Origin: Candidatus Liptonbacteria bacterium
GTDB taxonomy: Bacteria; Patescibacteriota; Minisyncoccia; UBA6257; 2-01-FULL-56-20
Length of the DNA stretch: 32,584 nt
Reading direction: 5' to 3'
Assembly: GCA_016204385.1 (NCBI GenBank)
Contig: JACQKW010000003.1
Coordinates: forward strand, 1 to 32,584
Positions 7,700-16,244 of this stretch are shown here, piece by piece. Numbering within the stretch: position 1 is the stretch's first letter; the number at the start of each line of letters is the position of its first letter. The notes under the pieces were generated by a model, which saw nothing but the letters and a program-made list of their open reading frames with translations, ran no database searches and was not told the DNA's origin. The translations under genes were made by a program, and so were the position numbers.

Positions 7700-10171
7700 C
7701 TACGCCTTTTTCTCCATCGGCGGCGTGTAGCGCCGAAGCAAAAGCGAATTCGTGACGACCGACACAGAACTTAGCGCCATCGCAAATCCGGCGATCTCGG
7801 GCCGCAAGGTCGCCTGCGAGAGATTGAAGAAAATCTGCCCGATGCCGGAACCGAGCGCATTGCGCGCGGCGAGTATCCAGTCTGACGGCACGCCGAAGGA
7901 CGATTGCGTGAGAAGCAAATGAATGCCTCCCGCAATCGGTATCGCGATGATGTTGTAGATGAACGCCCAGAAGAGATTTTGCCACACCTTCTTGATGGTC
8001 TTTTTGGAAAGCTGGATCGCGGTGACCACGTCGCGGAGGTCATCCTTGACCAAAATCACTTCTCCGGTCTCGATCGCTACGTCCGTGCCCGAACCGATGG
8101 CGATGCCCACCTCCGCCTGCGCGAGGGCAGGGGAGTCGTTGATGCCGTCGCCAACCATCGCAACTTTTTTACCCTCCGCTTGGAGTTTTTTCACGACGTC
8201 CGCTTTCTGCTGGGGCAAAACCTGCGCGAGATAGCGGTCAATGCCAAGTTGGTGCGAAATTGCCTCGGCGGTTTTGGGGTTATCGCCCGTGATCATGATA
8301 ATTTCCTTGCCCATTTTCTTTAATCCCTCTATCGCCTCATGCGCGTGAGGTTTCAAAGTATCCGCGAGCGCGAGAATGCCGATAATTTTCTTCTCTGACG
8401 CCAAAAATACGACGGTTTTCGCCTCTCTCTGTAATTTTTCCACATCCACCTCGAATTCCTTGATATCCATTCCCAAACTTTCAACGAACGCGCTGTTGCC
8501 GATATGCACTTCCTTGTTCCCGATTTTTCCCTTCACGCCCAAACCCGCCACCGCCTCGAAATCGGTCACTTTGGGGAGCTCGCCGATCTCCGCTTTCGCT
8601 TTCTCCACGATCGCGCGCGCAAGCGGATGTTCGGAGCCCGTCTCAAGCGCGCCTGCAATCGCAAGCGCATCTTTTTTATTCATATCCCCAACCACCATAA
8701 AATCGGTGACGTTTGGCTTCCCGATCGTGAGCGTCCCCGTCTTGTCAAATGCAACGGTCGTAATTCTGTATGATTTTTCAAGCGCTTCGCCGCCCTTGAG
8801 AATTATGCCGAAATTGGTCGCGCGGCCGATGCCCACGATGAGCGCTGTGGGCGTGGCTAACCCCAAAGCGCAGGGGCAAGAGATCACCAAGACCGCGATC
8901 ATGCGGAGGAGGCCCGCACGGAAGGGGAGACCTGCCCCGAAATACCACCCCGCAAAGACCGCGATCGAGAGCAGGACCACGGCGGGCACGAAGTATTCGC
9001 TGATTTTGTCCACAAGATTCTCGATAGGCGCTCGCGACGCCTGCGCTTCCTCCACCATCCGCACCACCTGATAGAGGAACGTGTCTTTGCCGACCTTCGT
9101 TGCTTTGAAGGTTATCAAACCCTCCTGATTGATGGATGCGCCGATCACTTCGTCGCCCACGGTTTTCGAGACCGGATACGACTCGCCGGTCACCACTTTC
9201 TCGTCAATGTGGCTTTTTCCTTCGGTGATCATCCCGTCCACGGGGATCTTTTCGCCCGGCCGGACCACGATAAGGTCGCCTTCCTTAAGCTGGTCTACGG
9301 GCACAAGCTCTTCTTTACCGCCCTTCAGAACATGCGCCTCTTTTGCCTCGAGTTTCAAGAGTTCTTTGATGGCGTTCGATGCCCTTCCCTTTGCGCGCGC
9401 TTCGAGAAATCTTCCGAGGAGAATGAATGACAGAAGCGCCGCCGAGGACTCCCAGAACGGGTGGTCAATGTTAAAGAAAAGAAATCCGATTGCCGAGTAG
9501 AAGTACGCGGCAGAGGTCCCTAAGGCGACAAGCACATCCATGTTTGCCGAGCCCACGCGGATGGAGGTGAAGGAATTGCGGTAAAACGGCCACGCAATCA
9601 CAAACTGTATCGGCGTGGAGAGCACCCAGTAAATATAGTTCAGATCTATCCGAAACGGGGGATTCGCCACATTCACGAAAATGCCCGCGATGGCTTTTGA
9701 TGGTTGCGCCACGATCCAGAAAAGGTAATTCGTAAAGAATGAGCCGTATGCGGCAAATCCCTCCCCGGTGAGCGACGGCTGGCGGAGATTCAGAAAATCA
9801 AACAATTCATGCACATGCGTTACGTTGAACATGTGGATGAGCATATAGTAGAGGATGATGGGCGCGGAAATGACGAACGCGGCAATCACGCGGCGCTTTG
9901 CCTCCTCGATCTGGCGCGCTTCTTTTGCCTCCTCGTCCGCGGGCGTCGCTCCGGCTTCATCCGGCCGGATGAGGTCATAACCCAGCTTATTGATAAGCTC
10001 ATCAATCCGCGTGAGCGTGATCTTCGATTCGTCGAACTCGATCGCCACCTTCTCCGCGCCGTAGCTCGTCGTGATGGACGTGATGCCCTCCTGCTTGCCG
10101 ATCAATTTATCAATCAAGACCGAACAGGAAGCGCAATGCATTCCTTTAACTTTTAAAATATATTTACTCAT
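7700..10171 (-). CDS. copA: Cu+-exporting P1B-type ATPase
   Basis: N-terminal GMHCASC HMA domain, [33 protein letters not shown]. Confidence 0.97.
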   Translation of the reverse strand: MSKYILKVKGMHCASCSVLIDKLIGKQEGITSITTSYGAEKVAIEFDESKITLTRIDELINKLGYDLIRPDEAGATPADEEAKEARQIEEAKRRVIAAFVISAPIILYYMLIHMFNVTHVHELFDFLNLRQPSLTGEGFAAYGSFFTNYLFWIVAQPSKAIAGIFVNVANPPFRIDLNYIYWVLSTPIQFVIAWPFYRNSFTSIRVGSANMDVLVALGTSAAYFYSAIGFLFFNIDHPFWESSAALLSFILLGRFLEARAKGRASNAIKELLKLEAKEAHVLKGGKEELVPVDQLKEGDLIVVRPGEKIPVDGMITEGKSHIDEKVVTGESYPVSKTVGDEVIGASINQEGLITFKATKVGKDTFLYQVVRMVEEAQASRAPIENLVDKISEYFVPAVVLLSIAVFAGWYFGAGLPFRAGLLRMIAVLVISCPCALGLATPTALIVGIGRATNFGIILKGGEALEKSYRITTVAFDKTGTLTIGKPNVTDFMVVGDMNKKDALAIAGALETGSEHPLARAIVEKAKAEIGELPKVTDFEAVAGLGVKGKIGNKEVHIGNSAFVESLGMDIKEFEVDVEKLQREAKTVVFLASEKKIIGILALADTLKPHAHEAIEGLKKMGKEIIMITGDNPKTAEAISHQLGIDRYLAQVLPQQKADVVKKLQAEGKKVAMVGDGINDSPALAQAEVGIAIGSGTDVAIETGEVILVKDDLRDVVTAIQLSKKTIKKVWQNLFWAFIYNIIAIPIAGGIHLLLTQSSFGVPSDWILAARNALGSGIGQIFFNLSQATLRPEIAGFAMALSSVSVVTNSLLLRRYTPPMEKKA

Positions 10172-10199
10172 CGTTGTGTGTTAAAGGAATGCATTGCGC
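10131..10199 (-). repeat. Perfect 20-bp inverted repeat around copA start codon
   Basis: GCGCAATGCATTCCTTTAAC (10131-10150) and GTTAAAGGAATGCATTGCGC (10180-10199), 29-nt loop containing the ATG at 10171. Confidence 0.95.
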
Positions 10200-10389
10200 C
10201 GAAGAAGGGGTCGGGAGGAAAGTATGAAGTTCCTCCCGTGTCGGAAGACCCCGCCTCCGGCGGGGGAGCTAGAAACCCCGCCTTCGCCCAACGGCTACGG
10301 ACGGGCAGGCAAGGGTGTCTAAGGAGTTTTGAGCGGCAGTCGAAAGACGACGCACAATGCATTCCTTTCACCTTGAGAACGTATTTCAT
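10168..10389 (-). pseudogene. HMA-domain N-terminal fragment fused to repeat-derived sequence
   Basis: [14 protein letters not shown] matches the copA N-terminus, then repeat-encoded sequence; 2-nt gap to cupredoxin stop and ATGA overlap with copA start. Confidence 0.6.
10200..10277 (-). repeat. Modular hairpin repeat, copy 2, upstream of copA
   Basis: GGTTTCTAGCTCCCCCGCCGGAGGCGGGGTCTTCCGACACGGGAGGAA..TTTCCTCCCGACCCCTTCTTCG. Confidence 0.8.
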
Positions 10390-10391
10390 AT

Positions 10392-10862
10392 CTACTGGGT
10401 CTCCGAAATTATGCTCCTCACATGCATCTTCCCGATTTGATCAAAATGCCCGCGCTTTTCTCCGGCATATGCTCCGCCCTCCACCACGCCGCCCGGGAGT
10501 ATCGAGCTGTCGCCGCAGGGAACGGAGCAGTAATAGGGGAAATCGCCGACCTGCGTCGCGACAAATTCGGCTTTTATAGTCTGGTTCGCGGGCACCCGCT
10601 GGGAAATGCCGAATGCGTCAATCGAGAATCCGTGGTCAAAATCATCTTCATTGACGACGGTAAGAATAATTTTATCTCCGCGTTCAACCGTAATTTCCTC
10701 GGGGTCGAATGTCCAATGGAGCTTCCGCGCGGTAATTGTAATCTCGCGGACGTTTCCCGTTGTAACCGGCGCGGACTCTTCCGACCGGATAAACGCGGTA
10801 TAGGCGATTCCACCTCCGATGATGACAATTCCTACGATGATGAGCCAAAGGTATTTGTTCAT
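10392..10862 (-). CDS. Membrane-anchored cupredoxin / COX2 CuA-like domain protein
   Basis: N-terminal TM; FDHGFSIDAFG, YYCSVPCG, GHFDQIGKM. Confidence 0.85.
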   Translation of the reverse strand: MNKYLWLIIVGIVIIGGGIAYTAFIRSEESAPVTTGNVREITITARKLHWTFDPEEITVERGDKIILTVVNEDDFDHGFSIDAFGISQRVPANQTIKAEFVATQVGDFPYYCSVPCGDSSILPGGVVEGGAYAGEKRGHFDQIGKMHVRSIISETQ

Positions 10863-10927
10863 AAATTCAAAATTCTAATATCTAAATTCTAAACAAATTA
10901 TAAGCAACAAATTCTAAACTCTAGACA

Positions 10928-11293
10928 TTACTTTGATTTCTCTATTATTGAGCCGAGGATTTTCATAAGTTCTGTTGACTCTTGAATAAGCATTTCTTGT
11001 TCATGGCGATTTTCTTCTCCTGGCTCCGCGAGTCTTAGCCACAGCCTACTCTCCTTTGCCTCCTTTTTGGAAATCTTAGCTCGCATAAGAAAATCCTTCT
11101 TACTTAGAGATTCGTTCGCTTCGATATAATTCGCGGCAACAGAACCAGCAGATCGGACAAGTTGCTTGCCGTTTTCGATATTCGGTATGGTCTTCGGCAA
11201 TTTGTTCACGTAATTATTCACACGTTTTGCAAAATTCAACGTTCGTTCCTCAAGATTATAATTGCCTCGTTTGGAATTTGGAATTTCGCCCAT
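10928..11293 (-). CDS. Four helix bundle protein (23S rRNA intervening-sequence family)
   Basis: NFAKRVNNYVNKLPKT...LVRSAGSVAANYIEANESLSKKDFLMRAKISKKEAKESRLWLRL. Confidence 0.88.
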   Translation of the reverse strand: MGEIPNSKRGNYNLEERTLNFAKRVNNYVNKLPKTIPNIENGKQLVRSAGSVAANYIEANESLSKKDFLMRAKISKKEAKESRLWLRLAEPGEENRHEQEMLIQESTELMKILGSIIEKSK

Positions 11294-11325
11294 TTGGGAT
11301 TTGTTTAGAGTTTAGGATTTCGGAT

Positions 11326-13533
11326 TTAGGGCTTCTTCATCACAGGAACCGTGATATAGCGCTTCACCCCCCAGCTCAGGAGCACGATTGCGATCGCTGA
11401 CCAAATGAGATTGATCCACCACGGCGAAAGGGAAAGCCCGGGTCCTGCGGCCGCCACCTCTACATAAAATTCGGCAGTGAGCGCCTCGTCGGGAGGGAGA
11501 TCAATGCCTTTCGGGCGGAATTGCGCGAAGAGCTTGTAGATTCCTTCCTCGGGGAAGGTGACATGGAATGAAATCTGTTCCGTCGGCTCATGGGAGTGTT
11601 CACCGCCGTTCGCACGCGCGAGCGGAACAATGCCGGGCGCGCGGCTGTGGAGATGGTCGCCGCTCTCGGGATGCGTGTGGATATACGCGCCCCAATCATC
11701 TTTGATAATCGTAAGATGCATATCCGCCGCAAGGTACGGTTCAACCTCGACTGGCGTGCCAAGCACGTCGCGGATCTCGAAGACCAAATCTGCTTCCCGC
11801 TCTTTCACAAGCCGCTCTCCGCCAGAGAAGCCAACCTGATAGTCGCCCACGATTACGTTCGTGAGGTATTCGACACTTTTTTCACTCCGCGGGCCGTCTC
11901 CTTCCACGGAAAACGGAAGGTGGCCAGTCGAGTGTGTCTCGCCACCGCGCCTCACATCAGACCATACCTTGTAGGTACCCGGCTTCTTGAACACATAGGG
12001 CACTGACCAGTAGCCCGTCTGCTGGGGGTGCCCCAGCACCACGTCGGGTGCGGGGCTACCCTGAACCCCGCGTGGTTCAGGGTGGATATGAAAAAATTCA
12101 TTCAGGTCGTCGCGGGCACCAATCACATGAATGAACTTTTCATGCTCAATCTCAAGGTCGGTAACCGGAACATTCCCCGGTTTTTTATTCACAAAGAAAT
12201 CGAGCCGCGCGATGGTCCCCGCGAGGACAGGAACAGGCGTGATATTGAAATTCACCGCAAGGCCTTCCGTGATTTCCCCTTCCTCGTGGTAGAGCGCGCC
12301 GCCGTGCGCCTCGTTATGGCCGTCCGGTATCATGCCGCCCTCCATGCGCATCTCTTCCGCGGCATGCGCCGCAGTTTGGTGCCGAAAGCGAGCCGGCAGA
12401 GCATAGCCGAACACCGCAATAAGGAGGAGGGAAAGCGTAACGAAATTCCAAAAAAGATATGGTAGCGTTCGCCTTGCGGTAGTTTTTTCTGGCGTTTCAG
12501 ACATAGCTTCTACTTCTTTCTTTTTCTTCTTATAGTGCCAGAAAAACGGCAGGATCCAGAGGAACAGCAGGACCCACGTGCCCCACGCAAGCGGCAACCC
12601 CAAGAGCCCCGTGTGGCCCGCAAGTTCCTCCCCGCCGTGGGCATGGGGCGCCGCCGCTCCCAAGCGTTCCGATATGGCTCCCAAAAACCGTTCCTCTTGG
12701 GTAATTTCTTCAAGAAGCGTGTGCTGTCCCGAAAGCACCCACCAATCGTGCGTAAAGAGTCCTAAGACAATAATGAAACCGGCAACGAATACCATGCCCC
12801 AGCCGGTCGCGCGCGAAATTTTTTCCTTGTGCTTCACCAAAGCATTCAGCGCATTCACGCCGATAATGCCCAGGATCGCGAGGAAAAGAAGCGGCAGGAT
12901 GCGGCCGATCGCGTGCACGAAAAAGAGGAGCCAGCCGTAGAACACGTCTCCGGAGACGGCGATCCTCGTGAATATCACGGGCGTTGCGGGGTGGGGGCAT
13001 CCCACGCCGATGTTGCCGAGGAACAATCCCAAGAGAAGCGCCTTGAATACGTCTTGCTGGCGCTGAATGAATCCGGGGAACGCGCCGCTGTAGGACGGCA
13101 TGTGGAAATTCACGAGCCCAAGCTCGCCCAGCGCAAAAAGATAGGCGAACGCTCCGGCAACAAAATAGAGCCAGTTCTTTACCGTCTCGAGCGGGGCGCC
13201 CAAGCCCTCGATCGCTACCTTCCCAACGATCGCAGCGATAACCCCATACATGCTAAGGGTGACGGCCACGCCCAACCCAAACGCGATTGCAATCAGAAAT
13301 CCCTTCGCCGGCCCCTTACCCATCGAGAGAGGCACGATCACAAATGCCAAAGGCAGGGTGCAGGGGAGCACGATCATCGAGAGTCCTGCCGCGAAGCTGA
13401 AGAGATACCATCCAAAGCCCACGGGAGCGGCGGCGCCCGCGCCGAAGAAAAACCAAACTAAACCGAACGCGATAATCGCAAGAAACGCGAAGAGAAATGC
13501 GATGAGAAATTTTTTCGATCCGGATTCTCCCAT
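11326..13533 (-). CDS. CcdA/DsbD-like polytopic membrane protein fused to a His-rich extracytoplasmic C-terminal region
   Basis: Six or more TM segments with LPCTLPLAF and GCPHPATPVIF; C-terminus with EFFHIHPEP and YIHTHPESGDHLH. Confidence 0.8.
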   Translation of the reverse strand: MGESGSKKFLIAFLFAFLAIIAFGLVWFFFGAGAAAPVGFGWYLFSFAAGLSMIVLPCTLPLAFVIVPLSMGKGPAKGFLIAIAFGLGVAVTLSMYGVIAAIVGKVAIEGLGAPLETVKNWLYFVAGAFAYLFALGELGLVNFHMPSYSGAFPGFIQRQQDVFKALLLGLFLGNIGVGCPHPATPVIFTRIAVSGDVFYGWLLFFVHAIGRILPLLFLAILGIIGVNALNALVKHKEKISRATGWGMVFVAGFIIVLGLFTHDWWVLSGQHTLLEEITQEERFLGAISERLGAAAPHAHGGEELAGHTGLLGLPLAWGTWVLLFLWILPFFWHYKKKKKEVEAMSETPEKTTARRTLPYLFWNFVTLSLLLIAVFGYALPARFRHQTAAHAAEEMRMEGGMIPDGHNEAHGGALYHEEGEITEGLAVNFNITPVPVLAGTIARLDFFVNKKPGNVPVTDLEIEHEKFIHVIGARDDLNEFFHIHPEPRGVQGSPAPDVVLGHPQQTGYWSVPYVFKKPGTYKVWSDVRRGGETHSTGHLPFSVEGDGPRSEKSVEYLTNVIVGDYQVGFSGGERLVKEREADLVFEIRDVLGTPVEVEPYLAADMHLTIIKDDWGAYIHTHPESGDHLHSRAPGIVPLARANGGEHSHEPTEQISFHVTFPEEGIYKLFAQFRPKGIDLPPDEALTAEFYVEVAAAGPGLSLSPWWINLIWSAIAIVLLSWGVKRYITVPVMKKP

Positions 13534-13955
13534 TATTGCATAGTGCTGGTGAGCGGTTTCTCCTTCGCAAGGAGAATGAAGAAAAGTGCGAGCGAGGCGC
13601 CCAGAAGCCCGATGTCGCGGAAGGTAATCAGGAAATTCGCTTCGCTAAAGGGCATAAACGCGAGTGCAAGAATCGCTGCGAACTCGAGCGTGGAGAGAAG
13701 CGCAATCCACTTTACGAGCACGGGTCTTGCAAACCACGCGAGCAGCACGAGGGCAAACACAACCTCCACCGCGCCTTGAAAACGAATGTATGCGTCCACG
13801 GTCATGACTTTTGAGATGAGCTCGCGGAGCCAGAAGGGGATTGCCCACGTCCACGCGGAAGGATGGCGGATAAGGTCCTGGCCGGAATACAAATACATCG
13901 CGCCGAGCGTGATTCGCAGCGACCATTCAGGGGAAATTCTCATTAAAAATTTCAT
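13533..13955 (-). CDS. DoxX-family membrane protein
   Basis: Four TM segments, RITLGAMYLYSGQDLI...; likely start MKFLMRIS. Confidence 0.75.
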   Translation of the reverse strand: MKFLMRISPEWSLRITLGAMYLYSGQDLIRHPSAWTWAIPFWLRELISKVMTVDAYIRFQGAVEVVFALVLLAWFARPVLVKWIALLSTLEFAAILALAFMPFSEANFLITFRDIGLLGASLALFFILLAKEKPLTSTMQ

Positions 13956-13956
13956 A

Positions 13957-14223
13957 TCACTTTCCTGACACTTCTTTGAGCTTTGCGACAAGTTTTTCTT
14001 TGTTAAATCCGCCGGTCGAAAAAAGCTCGCCGTTTATGATGATCCCCGGCGAGGCGAAAATCATGTATTTTTGCACCAGTTCCTGTCCTTCGGGTGTCGT
14101 GACCATCATCTTTTTATACTCAACGTTCGGCCAGTCCTTCTGAATCGTGCTCCAGAACCGCTCAAACTCGGCGCAATGCACGCATCCCGGGGCGGAGAGC
14201 TCCTCGAGCAGTACTTTCGTCAT
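13957..14223 (-). CDS. Thioredoxin-like protein
   Basis: CVHC redox motif, ASPGIIINGELFSTG. Confidence 0.82.
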   Translation of the reverse strand: MTKVLLEELSAPGCVHCAEFERFWSTIQKDWPNVEYKKMMVTTPEGQELVQKYMIFASPGIIINGELFSTGGFNKEKLVAKLKEVSGK

Positions 14224-14231
14224 TTCATCCA

Positions 14232-14237
14232 ATTATA
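14232..14237 (-). promoter_or_regulatory. -10-like box TATAAT for the thioredoxin-like gene (leaderless spacing)
   Basis: TATAAT-TGGATGAA-ATGACG on minus strand. Confidence 0.45.
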
Positions 14238-14275
14238 CCATACACAGCGCCGATATTCAGATAGAAAAAGAAAAA

Positions 14276-14297
14276 CGCCCCGCCGTATGGCGGGGCG
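14276..14297 (-). terminator. Intrinsic terminator for the 42-aa ORF
   Basis: CGCCCCGCC-ATAC-GGCGGGGCG then TTTTT on minus strand. Confidence 0.8.
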
Positions 14298-14313
14298 CCT
14301 CGCTCAAGGCTCT

Positions 14314-14442
14314 TCAGCTCTTCAAAAGAAGAATGATGACAACCACGCCGATAAGCACGGTGTCAACGACAAGGAGGGTAAGTACTGTTTTTGCCCTCTG
14401 TTTCTCGCGTTTTTGATCAACCCCCAGAAAGTTTTCATCCAT
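14314..14442 (-). CDS. Small single-pass membrane protein (42 aa)
   Basis: MDENFLGVDQKREKQRAKTVLTLLVVDTVLIGVVVIILLLKS; GGAAGGA before ATG; terminator follows; not in the supplied ORF track. Confidence 0.7.
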   Translation of the reverse strand: MDENFLGVDQKREKQRAKTVLTLLVVDTVLIGVVVIILLLKS

Positions 14443-14555
14443 TCCTTCCACGTTTTTATTCTATCATAATGCCTGCGCGAAATACAGAGTAATTGACAAA
14501 GTTCATACACCTGCGTATTGTGGGAGCTAGAAACCTTGCGAAGGAGGTGGGGGGC

Positions 14556-14900
14556 GTGAACCGAGAAGAGAAAGACAGATTACTCAAGAAGATTAAGCGG
14601 GATATACGAATACTCTCCGCACTCGAGGTTGTGTGCGAACGTTGCGCAGAATGTACCTCATCGCTCGAGCGATTCTGCACATGGTGCGGCGCCGAAAATC
14701 CGGCATTCAGTCTCGAAGAATTCACGGATTACCACCATGAACCTTTCGAGAGAGTGATGGGACGTAACTGCCGCGATAACCATATCGAAGAAAAGGAAGC
14801 GATTTTCGAGGTTGCGTTTCCCTTTAATCCGGGATTCTGCCCTTTCTGCGGCGCACCGTTCCCCGCGGTACCCACGCAGGAAGTCCAGGGCACTCACTGA
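14556..14900 (+). CDS. Zinc-ribbon hypothetical protein
   Basis: AAGGAGGTGG before GTG start; CxxC pairs CERCAEC, CTWCG, CPFCG. Confidence 0.75.
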   Translation: MNREEKDRLLKKIKRDIRILSALEVVCERCAECTSSLERFCTWCGAENPAFSLEEFTDYHHEPFERVMGRNCRDNHIEEKEAIFEVAFPFNPGFCPFCGAPFPAVPTQEVQGTH

Positions 14901-14903
14901 CAA

Positions 14904-14934
14904 CCAGCCATGCACATCGGCTGGTCTTTTCTTT
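14904..14934 (+). terminator. Intrinsic terminator
   Basis: CCAGCC-..-GGCTGG-TCTTTTCTTT. Confidence 0.8.
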
Positions 14935-15703
14935 ATACATACCCGATCTTCTTGAGCCAAAACTCATTTTCCCATTCCCATAATTTTTTCGCCGCAAGGA
15001 ACGCCTCGAAGTCGTCGTTCCAGTAGGGGAATTCCTTAAGCTCAACGACGCCCTTCACCTCGCCCCAGCCGTGTTCGCCCACCCCACACGCCGGAATGCC
15101 GTTTCGCATGGTCTTTATTTTTTCTCTCCCGCCTTTCGTCCGAAGCGTTGCCCCGCACCGTACGCACGTTTGAACTTGGTCTATCCGCAATATCCACCTC
15201 GTCTGGAGATTCCGAAACTCCGACTTAAGCGCTTCCATATACGCGGCGGTCTGAAGATTGTAATCCCGATAGATGCCCTGCGAGGTTTTAATGTCCATAA
15301 CCCCGAACTTGCCGTCAATCAAGGCAAGCGCGTCAATCGTGCCCGCGTAGCGATGATCGTGGTGCACAATCCTTCGCTCAATGTATTCCTCCGCGGTCTG
15401 GATATTTTTTTCATCGAGAAATACTTTGAATGCCTCGATTGCGGGGGCAACCGTGGGATCAATGTCAGGCGTCTTTCCCAGTAATATCGCCTGGGCAATC
15501 TCGTGGACAAGGGTGCCCTCGGCGGCAGATTTTGTCGAAACACTTTGCGCGGCTTTATAATTTTCCGCCTCGCCGTAGAACCGGAGGAGCGCCGGCTTGG
15601 CCTTGATCCCGACAATCTTCGTCACCCGCGGAAACCACGCGCCGTCGAGCGTGTAGCCGTTTGCGCTCTTGAAGCTTTCGGCATCTCTGTAGAAGTCGAA
15701 CAT
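14933..15703 (-). CDS. PD-(D/E)XK nuclease superfamily protein
   Basis: GTLVHEIAQAIL, YAGTIDALALIDGKFGVMDIKTSQGIYRDYNLQTAAYMEA. Confidence 0.82.
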   Translation of the reverse strand: MFDFYRDAESFKSANGYTLDGAWFPRVTKIVGIKAKPALLRFYGEAENYKAAQSVSTKSAAEGTLVHEIAQAILLGKTPDIDPTVAPAIEAFKVFLDEKNIQTAEEYIERRIVHHDHRYAGTIDALALIDGKFGVMDIKTSQGIYRDYNLQTAAYMEALKSEFRNLQTRWILRIDQVQTCVRCGATLRTKGGREKIKTMRNGIPACGVGEHGWGEVKGVVELKEFPYWNDDFEAFLAAKKLWEWENEFWLKKIGYV

Positions 15704-15899
15704 CAGAATAGGAGATAGGACTTAGTTATTAGGACTTAGAATCTTCTATTAGATACTATCAGAAGGAGGAGGGGAATTCCATCGGCTGGGCGCTGGCAGG
15801 GTTTTAACCAATTATGACTTACGGTTGGCTTGCTTTTTTTGAGGCGTTATGCTATAAATCACCCCAGCATTTCATTCCATATAACATCGGGGGTGCGAG

Positions 15900-16214
15900 A
15901 TGGATGACCACGAAATCGAGAAGTGGCTCACGGAGTACGAAGATCGTTCCCGGGAAAGCATTGGGATCGTCGAGAGAGGAGAGGACGACAGCGCCAATTC
16001 AGAGAGAAGAGTAGAGCTTCTCGTGCTGACCGAGCGGAAACTCCAGACGTACATCGGAAGCCCGGAGTGGGGGGTGATCTATGACGATATAGAAGAGCGA
16101 AAATGGCGCGCATGCGATCTTATCGACCGCGCCATAAAGAGGCGTGATGCGGCTCTCCGCGCCTCGCTCGAGAACAGCAGGGGCTCCGAGCCCGGTGTCC
16201 ACGACTCCCCGTGA
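15900..16214 (+). CDS. Hypothetical protein
   Basis: 104-aa ORF, GGGGGTG upstream, terminator downstream. Confidence 0.65.
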   Translation: MDDHEIEKWLTEYEDRSRESIGIVERGEDDSANSERRVELLVLTERKLQTYIGSPEWGVIYDDIEERKWRACDLIDRAIKRRDAALRASLENSRGSEPGVHDSP

Positions 16215-16233
16215 AGCTGCGGGGAGTTTTTTA
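16204..16233 (+). terminator. Intrinsic terminator
   Basis: ACTCCCC-GTGAAGCTGC-GGGGAGT-TTTTT. Confidence 0.8.
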
Positions 16234-16244
16234 TTTTATCTACA

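Noticed and set aside
12829-13461. 210-aa + strand ORF
   Set aside because: Antisense shadow of the CcdA/DsbD-like gene.
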